Source of the DNA: Annulohypoxylon bovei var. microspora
Lineage: Eukaryota > Ascomycota > Sordariomycetes > Xylariales > Hypoxylaceae
Length of the DNA stretch: 64,000 bases
Direction: 5' to 3'
Assembly (NCBI GenBank): GCA_022836615.1
Contig: MU405233.1
Coordinates: 62,001 to 126,000 of the forward strand
Position 1 is the stretch's first letter; the number at the start of each line of letters is the position of its first letter. The notes under the pieces were generated by a model that saw only the letters and a list, made by a program, of their open reading frames with translations, did no database searches and was not told the DNA's origin. Shown in pieces: positions 47,002-59,676 of this stretch. Both the position numbers and the translations under genes were made by a program.

Positions 47002-48990
47002 ATGTCTATCACGCCTATTCGACCAGATGGGACTCCTGAGCGGGCCAGCCAACCCTCCTCCCCCGCCAACGACTTGAGGACTGAGATAACAGTGTCGTCG
47101 TATTCTTCAGTCTCGCAAAGAAGCGTACCTAAACACACTATATCTCACGACGAAGCAACGCTGGTACAAGAAAACACAAATATCAACGGAACTACTATCA
47201 TCCTTACAGAACATGATTATCCGGAGGTTCTCGCAACTGCTTGGCCAACGTGGAAGAAATGGCTGACCTTGGTTAACACCTTTATGGTCCAAATATCTAG
47301 TACGTGACCTTTAGACTTTAGGTCTATATTTACCTTCGTTCGCAACCCCTTTTCTCTCCATCTGAGTCATCCTATGGACTCAAAGTTAGCTTCTATGACT
47401 TAGCGCCTGGATAATTTTCTTCCAACAAGTCCTGTGACATAAACCACCCCCCAAGTTTGTTCGTGAGATACGATTTCTAATCATTCTTCATTAGTGAACT
47501 TGAATGCCTCCTTATACGCAAATGCGCAAAGTGGCATTAGTAAGGAGTTTGGCGTAAGCCAGACAGCTTCTGTCAGTGGATCCGCCGTGTTTCTGATCAC
47601 GTACGCGTTTGGATGTGAGCTGTACGACTACCCCTTTCTCCCCTAGGATAATATCCTTAAACTAACATATTCCCTAGTTGGGCGCCATGGTCAGAGGAGT
47701 TTGGAAGAAAACCCGTTCTTCAATCCTCACTCCTTCTTGTCAACCTTATGTGTATTCCTGTCGCCCTCGCCAAACGCTCTGGATATTTTCCTGCTATTAT
47801 TATCGGGCGTGCTTTTGGTGGGCTTTTTTCCGCCGGCGGCAGTGTCACACTTGGAGTTGTTGCTGATATGTACACCTTGCCCCACCAGGAACCACCTCTT
47901 GCTTTTATTGTTCTTTCATCCGTAGGCGGTTCTATTATCGGACCCATCGTCGGCGGATTCATTGAGACATATCTGGATTGGACGTGGCTTATTTGGACTC
48001 AACTTTTTGTTGGAGCTTATGTTCAGGTCTCTCACTGTTTCCTTGTCTGGGAAACTCGTTCCAGCGTGCTCCTCGGCCGACATGCAAAGAAACTACGCAA
48101 GGCCAGGTTCATGGAAACCGGCGAGAAGATCAACGTATTCGGACCCAATGAGTTGATGACCTGGAGGGAGTACCTAGTTCCGAGGGAGCTTTGGGACTTG
48201 TGGACACGTCCATTTTATATGTTCGCCACGGAAAGGATTGTGATGGTTCTATCGGCGCTCTCTGGGTTCAGCGATGCCTTGATCTTCATGCAAATCCAGT
48301 CTCTCGGCCGTGTCTTCAAAATCTGGAATTTTAGCACTATCCAAATTGGACTTGTAGGTCACCGTCTTAGCATTTCTAAGCATCCGAACGTACAATGGCT
48401 AAAACATTCATTAGGCTTTTATCCCGATCGGCATCGGTTACATCATCGGCTACCTACTCTTTATTCCCATCATCAAGCGTAACCGGGCGCTTAGAGCAAA
48501 CAATCCACATAGCGAGCATGCTCAGTACGAATCAAGGCTGTGGTGGTTGTTATACACCGCACCATTACTTCCTATCGGATTATTGATCTTCGCCTGGACG
48601 AGCGATTCCGCGGTGCACTGGACTGGCCCGATGGCTGGGTGCATATTCATCGGTATTGCCAACTACACTATTTACATGACCACTATCGACTATATGGTGG
48701 CTGCTTACGGCCCTTATTCGGCGTCTGCTACTGGTGGTAACGGCTTCGCTCGTGACTTCCTGGCTGGTATCTTGACGTGGGCCGCGGCACCTTACTACGA
48801 TGCGTTCTCATCCCCTTACGGCCTTCAAACAGCCAACACCATACTTGCCGGCGTCAGCTTGATTCTCGTAGCGGCAACTTTTATCATCTACTTCAAGGGC
48901 CCTACCATGCGCAAGAAATCACCCTTCGCCCAGTCTCTAAGCCGAGGCATAGCCGAAGCTGCTGCGGGGACTTCTCTTACAACAAACTAA
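47002..48990 (+). CDS. Major facilitator superfamily transporter (DHA1-type)
   Basis: Plasma-membrane proton antiporter type. Exons are 47002-47299, 47495-47621, 47678-48353 and 48415-48990, phases consistent (558 aa). The N-terminal 90 residues are a hydrophilic cytosolic tail. TM1 starts at WPTWKKWLTLVNTFMVQIS. The joins recreate DHA1 family segments: NLNASLYANA, AFGCELWAPWSEEFGRK (motif A region) and LVNLMCIPVALA. Others visible are GRAFGGLFSAGGSV, IGPIVGGFIETYLDWTW, and, in the C-half, AFIPIGIGYIIGYLLFIPII and NGFARDFLAGILTWAA. About 12 membrane spans are expected. The family exports drugs, polyamines or metabolites. The 195-bp first intron is longer than the others. No biosynthetic cluster is adjacent, so the substrate is open. 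Confidence 0.92.
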
Positions 48991-50769
48991 GGGGATGCCT
49001 AAAACAGCGAAGTCGTACGTCGCAGCTAACTACTCTATCATTCATATCTCAACTGGAAGCATTTCTAGCGGAGCTACGTGTAGGTAAATGTGAACCAATC
49101 GCTTTAGGTGCATGATTAGACATACTCTTATCAAATTAATAAATTATTATGTTGAAAAATCCGTCCTTGAAATGCGACCTATGAGCGATGTTGACAATAA
49201 TACTTATTAGAAGACTTCCGAGACGCTTCCGTAAGCCCGTGATTACTTTTCAATGGTTACCTCCTACCTACGTAGGTAGTTAATATTAAGTTCTTAGCTT
49301 TGGTACTTATCAGAAATGATACGCTTCGTGCCCTCGACCCACCCATAGCGCGGATTCATAAGCCATTTGGTAACACTCCTAAAAACACGTCGTCGCTATT
49401 GGTTCTCTCCAAAACGGCATTATCGCTCTTGCCAAGCCCAAACTCCGGTTGTCGGCGCCCGAGTACCGGCCGAAAGGTCCACTTTAACAGGACCATCCCG
49501 TGTTAGGTACTGTCCCCCCCTTTCAACGTGGACCGGGGTGCGTTCAAAACCTTCGTTAAACGACATTAACACATGTCTTCTCATTACCTTCCAGCTCAAT
49601 TGTTTCATATTTTAAATACCCTAACATTTACTTACCTGATAATATCAACCTGCCCATTTGTTCATGTGAAGCGCTGCGTTGTTAAGATTTTTGAAGCTAG
49701 AAGAACCCGGTAACTAGCATTTGCCACCCGAACCACGAAAGGATAACATAAGGTGTGTACCTGGACCTGAAGTTACATTAGATTCATTATTGCCGAATAC
49801 TGATGGCATGCCGTGTAAAAATATACGACTGATTAAACTAGATCCTGCTGCATATATATTATGGCGAGTCATGGCTAACTTCCATAAGGCTTGACATTTA
49901 GACGGAGGTAGAATAGCGCCAGATTAGGTAAATAAGCCATGTGTTACCGCTATTGTATCCCCTCATCAGGTAATCAATACCTGCCACCAGCCATAATACC
50001 TACAAGTTACCTAAGTAAGTAGTAAAGGGGATAGATGAAGCATAATGCAGCACAGTAAATTGTAATGCTCGCACATGGTTTATTTAATTGGACCTTATTA
50101 TGGAAGGAAGTAACCAGACAGCCCGATTGAAGACCACTCATCGTCGATCTTTGGTTCGATTTCGGTCAATGCTCTTGGTATCTCAGCGGCAGAGTGGGCA
50201 GTAAACACCTCGACTGAAATAAGACTAACCAGCGCCGTGTACTGCTAAGCAAGATCTAGACAATTCGGTATATTATCCCCATAGAATCACGAGCCAGATT
50301 GCCTGAAGCTTGGCCTATGAAATATGACTTATCACCAATCTTCGAACTCTAGTTAGTAAACCCTCATATTCGTACCTCTGGAACATAGATAATATTTGTG
50401 TTCCAAAATGGAAAAGCGGGAATTTAAACCTAACAGTAGACCAGGGTACTATAAAATGGATTAGGAAATGACTCGTCGATGTCCAGACTAGAGAGACTTT
50501 GAAGTAAACTTATAGTCAGAGTGATAAAGAGTGCAACTATGAATGCAATGATTGTAATCATGAAATAAAAAAAGTAATATCACCCTTAATTGGTTAATCT
50601 AATTATTATATCATATGAAGGAATGAGAAAGCTGTGAACAGCTCTCCTGAGCTCATTAGCCGCCTAGACATTACGTTCGCAGATGCATTCCTACATTATT
50701 CTTCAAGTAGATTGTCCTCTACATTGAACGCCTGACGGTTATAATTGAAAATCTGCTTGCTCTAACATC
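48991..50769. other. Intergenic, no supported gene
   Basis: About 1.8 kb between two plus-strand genes. The open frames near 49300-49615 (three overlapping) show no domain. AT-rich from 49600 on. Confidence 0.55.
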
Positions 50770-52122
50770 ATGAGGTTGTCCGTAACAACTACCCAGGCCT
50801 TCGTGGCCGTAATTATGGCCTCACCTGTCATCGAACCACGCCAAGGCATTGACACCTCGCTCGTCGATTCTGCGCCAACACCAACTAATGCCTCTATACC
50901 TATTGGACCTACTGCAGATTCAACCACTTACGATCTAAGTAAGGCTACAGCATCTGCTACCGCAAGCCCCTTGCCTGTGGGAACTGCACCAGTCAAACGC
51001 CGATATGTCCTACCTCGTCAGAGAGCTTGTCAGCCTCTTCCTAGCGGAGCTGGGCCTGTACCGACTCCTGATACTGATAGTAGTTTTCTTGGAGATGATG
51101 ACTTCTCAACTAGTGCCAGTCAAGCTTCTACCCCGTCTGGCTACAATGAAACCTATATTGATTTGCACGCGAGAAGCGAGTCTTACGGGTATCTAGGTTT
51201 CAACGCAATCGACTCATATGACCCCCAGAATTGTGCTACACAGTGTAACAAAACCTGGCGTGGGTGCCAGGGTTTCAACATTTTCTTCGAGAGGGACCCC
51301 TCTGTCGAACCAGGGCCGAATTGCACAAATCCACCTTCGACCACCACCATCAAATGCATTTTCTGGGGCGGGTTAGTCTCGGTAGAGACCGCCAGTAACA
51401 CTGGACAGTACATCGCAGACTTTCATGTAGTCATTGCGGGATCCAATGGTTATATGAAAAATGCTATTCCTCTAGTACCCGGGTACGATGGTGAAGCAAC
51501 TGGGAACAATACAATCGACGCACCAGGTTCTGACACCGGCGAACCATCCACAACGACAACTTCTTCCACGTCTTCTAACAGCACAACCTCTACATCATCT
51601 ACAAATAGCGCAACCTCCGGTTCAGTCACTAGCACAACTTCCGGTTCAATCACTAGTTCAAGTTCGTCTGCGGGCAGTACAACAACGACAGGATCTACGA
51701 GTAGCACGAGTAGCACTACCTCTTCACCCACTACTAGTAGCACAGCTCCTCCGGGGGCTGGCCCTGGAACAGGCACTTACATCGGTTCCAAGATATTCAC
51801 GAATACCTATTTCGACCCAAGTCTCTGCGGTGCAGCTTGTGATTCCCAGAATCAGAACAATCTAGCTCATCCTCCCAATAGCGGCAAACCGCAGATATGT
51901 CGTTTCTTCACAACTTATCTACTGTACAAGAATGGCCAATCCATTGGACAGTATTGCGCTCTTTACACGCAATATTACTCTAGCTCGTACGCTACCAATA
52001 GTGTAAGTATCTCGAGGTCATCGTTGTACTCTGACACTAATTTATTTGAATAGGGTACACAGAGCGGAGGAAACACCTTAGACGTTCGACACGCCTATTC
52101 ATACAGAAACACGAAGGTGTAG
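50770..52122 (+). CDS. Secreted Ser/Thr-rich protein with Cys-rich PAN-like domain
   Basis: Exons are 50770-52002 and 52054-52122 (433 aa), with a 51-bp intron (AGT|GTAAGT ... ATAG). The ATG at 50770 begins a signal-peptide-like segment (RLSVTTTQAFVAVIMASP); a Kex2-type site (VKRR) is near residue 76. A Cys-rich domain at about 125-220 has NCATQCNKTWRGCQGFNIFF ... NCTNPPS ... IKCIFWGG, similar to fungal PAN/apple-like extracellular modules. Then comes a long Ser/Thr mucin-like linker (about 258-335, TTSSTSSN type), likely O-glycosylated, and a second part with four cysteines (LCGAACDS, ICRFF, YCALY). Probably a cell-wall or secreted glycoprotein; no enzymatic domain. Function unknown. Confidence 0.76.
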
Positions 52123-53825
52123 GCTATTTGACCCCTCGGAATGTTGATGGGGTTCTTTTTAGGGGATTATTAAAAGTTCTAACACGAAACAATAATTATA
52201 TATTCAGAAGTCCGGTATCTATTTCTATTGGATGGATATTCTTTTAGGACATTGTTAGTCCTGCAATAGCAATGATAAGGAATTAGTTCGTCCTTTATAT
52301 ACCTACTTGAGCTACCTCTCATCGTAGGTGTATATGACGATTCTACAAGAAATAGGGGAACATATACTGGAGAAAAATATAACTCAAGCGGTATTACTTG
52401 TCAAGAAATTCTTCACATCAGATGATTTCTTGAAGCATAGATAGTTGACTCAAAACGGTAAAAGGAAATACGGTGTGTGGGTAAACCCTGAGAGTTCGAG
52501 TGAAGCATAGAAGACCATAATATGCATTAGTCTCCATTACGAGGTCTGCGGCATACTAGGCAGCAGTTTAGATGCAAATTCACCTAGACACCCATTTAAG
52601 CTAGACCGATAAGGTCGTCGAATTGAGATTATCTTGATACGAAGTTCAAGGTTGAAGATTTCGCATATGTTTCGTGGTCCCTTAGCCGGTGTGTGATTAG
52701 ATCAGCCCCCACAGACCTGATAGTGATCTCCCCACTAAAATTTAGTGGCTAATCGTCATAGCCCAGGGCACTTAGCCACTAAGCCACTAAGATGAAGCGT
52801 CTCTTACAATGCACTAAGCCTTAGAGGTGCTACGATTAAATATCCATCGAAACTTTTGGCCTTGACCTTCGTATACTGCGGGCATATCAACTGTGTTCAT
52901 ATTATCGTTAGTAAAACGAGGGGCGCAACAAATTGATTGTATCTATGACTAATTGGTACCTAATTGAAAATCCCGAAAAATATGCCGTCGGGTTACATTT
53001 CAACGTGGCTGGTGCTGATGCATCGGTGTAGTGAAGCTTTCGAACGATTGAGATCTTCAATATTAAAATATCGCGCTATAAATGTTGAAGGATTTTGAAC
53101 TATTATTGACGATACTTAAATAAGGAAGAATGTTAGAGTGAGATAAAAATGGGGATGAACTTATTTCACATGTTGCTATTAGATTTATTCCTTACGAAGT
53201 GAAGAGGTATAAAGCATGGGTTCGTAGGGAGGCAGTGTAAGAAGGGCCAAGAGCTACACGTCACGGAATAATGTCGTAAGGCTGATTTATACGGAATTTA
53301 CAACCGAGAATTTGGGCTAGTTGGCGCTATGGGTACCTATGCTTATGCAACATCCCCTGACTAAAGATTGCTCCGCCTCTTGCGTCGTACTCTGGACCTA
53401 TGCTCTCTGCGGGGGTTAGCCTATCGAAGTCTATCCCCGGGATATGAGAAATTATAGGTCGGGTTTTTTGCTATCTCTTCTAAAAGCCGACCGACATTCT
53501 ACCCGTCGCTATATTCCTTAATTTGCCAACTACCTAGCGCCAGCGCCCTTCGTAGTAGAACTGGGGACCGTACGCAGCGAATCAAAGCACGACATAATAC
53601 ACTCTTGGCACACATATGTAGTCTGCATTTCTAATTCAGATCTTATTAATATTTTACTCTATCACCTGCCAATCGCCCAACTGCTATCAATCAACTACCG
53701 ATGACTCTACATTTGTGTATAATCTATCTTACATTTGTGGAAGCGAATCTAGATTTCGATAATACCTAATTGCAGAATAGGAAATACGCTTATACTCATA
53801 CTTGCGGGTCAAATGCCTATTCCCG
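52123..53825. other. Intergenic with relic repeat
   Basis: About 1.7 kb, AT-rich. It contains an inverted relative of a sequence at 59430-59507 (listed separately). No gene supported. Confidence 0.5.
52713..52796 (+). repeat. Dispersed repeat, copy 1 (inverted relative at 59430-59507)
   Basis: Starts AGACCTGATAGTGATCT and contains the hairpin CCACTAAAATTTAGTGG followed by TAGCCACTAAG. The reverse complement of 59430-59507 aligns along most of this stretch with scattered mismatches. Probably the end of an old MITE family. Confidence 0.6.
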
Positions 53826-55933
53826 ATGGCGTCAAGCGCACCGAGTTGGCCGGGCGTGCGTCCCGTCAAGACGTGCACAGAATGCAAGCAGTCGAAGGTA
53901 AACATGTCCGGTTTTCGCATATTGGAGCTCCGCTAACAGTTCGCTAGCTTCGATGCGACTCTAAGGACATGTTTCCAAATCCTTGTTCTAGGTGCCAGGC
54001 GAGAAAACTGGCTTGCACGGTTGACCCGTCCTTTCGAAGGACACCAGCTCGAAAGTGCGTTTCGGAACTTCCACAACGCGAAGTTTTCGCTGTTGGGCAT
54101 ACGCTCTTGTTCTAGTGACTAATGTCGGCGAGCAGGCGGCTTGAAGCCATGTCAAGGGAATTGCGAGAACTTCGTGATCAGCGGGTATCAAATTCCCGAG
54201 CAGGCTCTACTACAAGCCCAGACCCGGAATCTACTCGTTCGCAAGACTCATCGTGCAATACATCGCAACCATCTACTGCTATTCTATTAGAAGACTTTGA
54301 GTTATTAGGTCTGGAGACCTTCGAACTTGGTGGCGTCACGATAGACAAGCAATCGATAGTTGAGATCTTCAATCTGTGAGTGCCTGTTCTACCCTCCAAG
54401 GAAAGGAGGTCCTCTTCAGCTGACTAGTTCCCCATCACAAAAGATTCACCACGGTCTTTCATCCACACATTCCAATATTAGGGCCTATATCGCTTAAAAA
54501 CATTTATCATTCTCACCCCTTTCTTTTCTGGACCATCATCATCATCGTCGCTTTGCGTTCGCCTTTACCGACGGACGAAGATCTATTCACTCGACTCCAT
54601 GAGCCGTATTTAAGAATGCTTAGGACGGATATCCTACAAGCACCGACGCCGCTAAGCAAAATCCAGGCCCTTTTATTTCTTTGCGTATGGCCACTACCGG
54701 TAATGCACCAACGAGATGATCCAAGTTGGCTGTATTGTGGGATCGCCGTGAATGCTGCTCTGTACATGAGCCTTCACCGATCAAGTCCAAAATCGGGGAA
54801 TACCCCTTCCCTATATAGTGTCGGCGTCATATCCGGTAGCACTCGTGAGAGAACAAATACGTGGCTTGGTTGTTTTTATGTCAGCACATCGTAAGTCACG
54901 AAGTGTACCCCTTAAAAAAGTTCACTCGCTAAGGGTCTCGCGCAGTCTCAGCATGCACCTCGGTCTTCCGCCGATGATCAACGCTCCTTCTGATCTTGCT
55001 TCCGTTCGCACAATTCTCAACGAACACAGTCTCCCACGGGAGTTCTCACTTCAGATTAGGGTACTCCTTATCATGGCAGGGTTCAGCAATGTTCTTGCGC
55101 ACAACTCAAACGACGGCGTGGTCGACTCTTCTGTCACTCAGCTTCTCGATGGTGAGCTCGACACGCTTAGAATTACATATCCCGACGGATGGACAACCAT
55201 GATCGACTACTCGGTTATGGTTGTCAAAATGCACGTTTACACCTTGATAATCACACGGTCTCGATCCGGCGCCAGTTCGAGGGACATACTTCTTAAGTTA
55301 GGCTTGGCGGCCTCTCTCCGTATCATTCATCTAGCAAATTTGCGGTTTCATGAGAGGCTAGATAAGGCCCAAACTATGACTACGATACAGCGCGAGCTGA
55401 CACTGCCCAAGGATTACTACAGGGGGCTTGCTTTCGCGACCATATTCCTTCTCAGATACTTCGGCCTGAACAACGAAAATAGCAATGCTGAAGAGCAACA
55501 GCTAGCAGCGAACCATGTGATTATGTCGCACACGATATTTAAAACATTAGCGAAGCACCCTCGAGATGAATACGATAGGGTCTCGAGTCTTTTCGAAACG
55601 CTTTGCAAGCAAGCCCCTATACCTCCAGATACCGGCAAACCAGGTGTTACCGGTCGAATGGGAGTATCTATCTTGTTAGACGCGATCACCGCTGCTCGCG
55701 AAATCCGAGGCTTTCCTATCGAAATGCCGGAGCCTGAGGCTCTAAACACAGCGGAGAGCTTACCAGGACCCAGTAATATTTCGCACGTGGACGTCTTTGA
55801 TGCCAATTCTCAATTGGTGGAGCCATGGCAGTCAGACCTCGCCTTTGCTAATATGTTTTGGGGCGACCCTTCGTGGGATGTCTACAACCTGTCTACGGAC
55901 ATTCCACAATATAATCCAGATCAAGGATTATAA
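53826..55933 (+). CDS. Zn2Cys6 transcription factor
   Basis: Nuclear pathway regulator. Exons are 53826-53897, 53948-54054, 54133-54375, 54444-54890 and 54946-55933, all phases consistent (618 aa). The cluster is split by the first intron: CTECKQSK | LRCDSKDMFPNPCSRCQARKLACTV. Exon 3 begins with a probable short coiled coil (RRLEAMSRELRELRDQR); its acceptor (GCGAG, 54132) was chosen because an earlier one would create an in-frame stop and because a GACTAAT branch precedes it. The middle homology region shows HPHIPILGPI, HPFLFWTIIIIVAL, LLFLCVWPLP and STSLSMHLGLPPMI. The C-terminus ends DIPQYNPDQGL. It is convergent with the AtuA-type gene, 390 bp away, which may be its target. Family is certain, target is inference. 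Confidence 0.91.
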
Positions 55934-56323
55934 TGGCGCATTATTGTATATAGAGAAGTTAATTCACGAGTAGCTAGGTACATAAACATGATAATTATAG
56001 ACTATCTTCATCGCTTTTTAAGACGCCCCTGTCACGATGTAGATCCTTCGATGACTAATCCGCCAACAGACTAGCTTGCCAGACCTCCTTTTCGTAACGC
56101 CCCACCAAATACCACATTAACGCCTAAGAGTGAATTGCAACGATGGCACTGCTTCAAATACGATATAGTTTCTATTACCTGATTATTTATGAATTAGGCT
56201 ACCCTATGAGAAAGTCAAAAGATCAAATAAACATTTAACGACGGCTGAACAGCCTGAACTACCTATTAGTACAATCATAGCTACACGATACACAAGAGTT
56301 CCAACACGCCCCTCAATCTAAAT
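55934..56323. other. Convergent 3' region
   Basis: 390 bp between the stop codons of the regulator (+) and the AtuA-type gene (-). It must contain both terminators. No further feature. Confidence 0.6.
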
Positions 56324-58480
56324 TCAGACAAGGGCCGCAACCAGCTCGTCTGGAAGTTTCAAATTCACCAGCGCAAGATGCTGCTGGGACCCGTGGACAT
56401 CATTCTCCATAAAACTCCCCCCTGGTGTGCGTTTGCCGGCCCGGGTGCGCGGGATCGTGGCCTTGAACGCCTGTGCGGGGTCGAAGAATCCGCACCAGAC
56501 GATGTCGCTCTCGATCAAGTTATACGCGCTCGCTATTGCCTTTGCGGAGAGCAGTCCTGATTCCTTCACTTTCAGATATGTATCCCTAGATTCAAATATG
56601 AGGTCGAACGTGATCTCATACGGCCCTGCGTTCTTCGATCGGACCACCTTGGCTAGATCGCCAAGGGAGGTGGGCTTCGTGCTCCCATTTACCTTTTGGC
56701 CATTGCTTACAGTAGTGCTGGCAACACTCTGCGCCCCATTCAACTTCGCACCGTTGGCATGCCCGTTGGTAGCAGGCACGGGAAGCGCTTGCGAGGATCT
56801 ATCCCCTTTGCCTATCAAGGAGACAGACTGGGTGAATAATCTCTTTCGCTGCTTTGAGACGCCGTTGCCGTTTACCCCTTTATGGATAGGGGCTACAAGG
56901 TCCTCATCCATAGCCAAGCCCTCCTCGCCATCCACAAGGTCCATGAGATGATACATGGAGAACTTGGAGCATGGCCCGAGTTCGATGACAGATTTCCCGC
57001 CAATGCCGAAGGCAAAGTTACCTGATGTAGCCTTCTGTCCTGGGTAGCTTCCGTGCTTCGAAAAGTTAACACCGAAGCCATACTAGAGGTGGGATGTGTT
57101 CTTCAAGACTTACGATTACTCCAATCCTAGCGGTAGCCGCGACGCTGGTTGCCAGTTCCTGAGATGGGGCCAACGCTTCGCCGATGATAAATATCTCCGG
57201 TGACGACGATGCGGTCGCATTTTCATCTTGCTTTCCATACATATGGAAGTCAAGTTCCCATTTCTCCGAGATCTGGCTATGCTGATCGACAGCATAGGCT
57301 TTAACGATATCGATCAGTGAGTCTAACTGCTCGATTAAAATTGCTGCTTCGGCATTAGTGTATACACTCGAGGTGAATAGAGTCTATCAGGGGCTTTACG
57401 GTCTCGGAAGCTACCCATGAACATTGATCGGTAACCGATTATGCTGCCGGCTTCTAACTTTACTTGATACGGAAGACCGCTCTGTTTCGAGAAGTGGAAC
57501 ATGCTGCCGCGCACTCTGATCGATCTCTGATCCGGAAGTTGTTCATAGGTGGCAGCGTTTAAATCGAAGTATCCACCCGGGCCGTGAAGGATGTCGGGGC
57601 GCGATTTTTCGTACATCGTGTGCGCGGCTACGGATACTGGCGTGCAGCGAGCCGTCGGCGTTAAAGGAGATATGGTAAATCCTCCATCCCTGAAGACCGT
57701 CGCGATGGCACCATGAGACTTCGGCTCAGCGCAAGTTCCTCCGCACTCTAAGATCTTGCCCATGTGCGTAAACCCGCCGAACTGTCGTTGGACTTCGGGA
57801 GAGCTCCAGTCATCCAAGTTCAGGCCGGACAAGTACGAGCAGTAGGCAACGTAGGGGGCCGGGTCGTATGCGCGACCGCCGACGATAACATCAAAATCAG
57901 GGGTTGCTTTCATCGCATCGATAAACGGCTCCGGCCCCATCTGCGCGACGACGCGTGTTGACATTTCGATATCCTCTTCCGTCATCGGCGGGACACAAGC
58001 GCCGCATCCGCTTATTTCACCCGAGCTCAGGCGTTCCCTAATCACCGCCTTATCTATGTTGGAGAATATGGCCACCGTTTTAAAGGAATATCCCTCGTTT
58101 CCGTCCTCGGCAACAATTTCTTCGACGACTTCCACTATCTCTCGGACGTGTTCGTCAATCCCATCGCCGCCCGCAGAGCTGAAAATCAGGGGGACGTGGA
58201 ACTGGTGAACGAGCTTCAGCAGCTTCCTCAGATCCCGGACGTACGATGTCCGCGGGGAGCCCATCTTCCCCTCAGCGAGTCTGTCCGGTCCGCTATCCGT
58301 TGACCCAGAGTCCAGAATCATGGCTGTCGGGGTGCCAGTTGCGACGTAGAACCTCAACGCGGCGGTCGTCTCATCTTCCTTAAGGCCGTAGCCGAGCATG
58401 CCTACGGGGGTGATGATATGGCATAAAGGAGTCAATGACGCATCGACGTCATTGGTTGGATTACCGGTTGCAATAGGCAT
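56324..58480 (-). CDS. AtuA-like (DUF1446) protein fused to DUF4387
   Basis: Exons are 57400-58480, 57114-57346 and 56324-57055 (681 aa). The first intron (C|GTAAAG ... CTAATGCCGAAG) joins SFRD to PAILIEQLDSLID, as in the family; without it the frame would end early. The second acceptor is chosen at 57056 so that ARIGVI is followed by HGSYPGQKATSGNF; an alternative at 57083 would add nine residues. Residues about 15-440 are the AtuA domain (MLGYGLKEDETTAAL, ILDSGSTDSGPDRL, GCGACVPPMTEEDI, VIVGGRAYDPAPYVAYC). A disordered Asn/Gly/Ser linker follows, then DUF4387 (about 570-675: LAKVVRSKNAGPYEITFDLI, TIPRTRAGKRTPGG, DVHGSQQHLALV). In bacteria AtuA belongs to acyclic terpene (citronellol) degradation. 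In fungi the reaction is unproven. Confidence 0.9.
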
Positions 58481-59051
58481 ATTGAAAATATTATAATTTA
58501 GACCTTAAAGGGTTATTTTTCATAATATTGTTAAGAAACAATGATAAGACGGGTTGAAATATCCAAAGTGGATAGGAAGCGCTCACTACTTATTCTTGTT
58601 ATGAGAAGCGCGTTGTCGTTCAAAATGACCAAATTCTACCTAATCAATTTCCGCGTCGACGTCACCAATGGTAACCAGCTATCTGAGAAGAACATCCGAG
58701 CCTCGCATCCCGCACTGCGCCCTGCATCGCTTCGTTATTTGCTTGGCTCGGCCACCGGACACAGCCATACTCTCCGCTAATATCCGTTGCAATGTACCGT
58801 AAACTGACCCAGCCGAAATTCGCGTTTCGGCCGAAGTTCGCTCTTGGAGCGCATTTCGCTTCATGACATAATAATCCCAATCCCCCGTAGCTCAATATCA
58901 ACCGCGTTGAAGCATGCGAAGTTTACTTAGCGCTTTCTTTTCAATTCAAATTGTTCCTAATAAGTTTCCGGTTTCTTTCAGTCGCTTTGGCCATATTAAA
59001 CAGGATAACAAGAATAATAACCTGTTGATGCTTTGTCACGATATATACCAT

Positions 59052-59092
59052 TGTAGCTGTATGGCTGGCAGTGGGTCCCACGTTTTGCCGCA
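59052..59092 (+). repeat. 41-bp dispersed repeat, copy 2
   Basis: Same-orientation partner of 22050-22090. Two G/A differences in 41 bp. Confidence 0.8.
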
Positions 59093-59429
59093 TCACGTTT
59101 TATATTCTTAATTAAGTACTTACTCACTCGAGCTATTGAGAGTTGATACCTGGTATGTACGATAACTGTAGCGAGGGAGAGGTATTCTTTCAATTGACCC
59201 ATCGTCATACATGTGCAAAAGTTGCAATATCTAACGTTCCTCTCTCCGTACGTGATTAAAGGCTTTAACAGCTTATGCCAACTTTAATTATGTTTCGAAT
59301 ATTTAAGTCCAACTCTTGACATTGTGGTCTTTATCATGGGGGTATAGCTATGAAGGTTGGGTCCAAGGTTTCGCACATCAGCTGATAGGCCAGAACCGTG
59401 TAAGTTAAAGTATACCCGCACTGTATAGT

Positions 59430-59507
59430 GTCTATCTTTAGTGGCTAAGCTACCTAAGCTATAGCAGTTATCCACTAAAATATAGTGGACAGATCACTAT
59501 TAGGTCT
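59430..59507 (-). repeat. Dispersed repeat, copy 2
   Basis: Read on the minus strand it begins AGACCTAATAGTGATCTG and carries CCACTATATTTTAGTGG and TTAGCCACTAA, aligning with 52713-52796. A further loosely similar stretch (TTTGGCC(C/T)TGACCTT) occurs near each copy (52855 and 59598), in direct orientation. Confidence 0.6.
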
Positions 59508-59676
59508 AAGTCTTAGCCTGAGGTTGATACAGTAATTGCCCCCGATTGCCTAGTTGATGACGCGCTAGACAAGGAACGCAGTTGATGTGTTAAATCTTTG
59601 GCCCTGACCTTTGTAAGCTGAGTTACAAAACCCGTCGGTAGAGTTCCGACGTCCTTTATGGAGCATAGCATTATTA

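Larger units (their letters stand above)
58481..59676. other. Intergenic with relic repeats
   Basis: About 1.2 kb between the AtuA-type start and the 3' end of the NLR gene. It contains the two dispersed repeats listed separately (59052-59092, 59430-59507). No gene supported. Confidence 0.55.

Noticed and set aside
57335..57360. Apparent frameshift in the AtuA-type gene
   Set aside because: A 53-bp intron (57347-57399) with GT, CTAAT branch and AG restores the family sequence SFRD-PAILIEQ, so no frameshift is needed.
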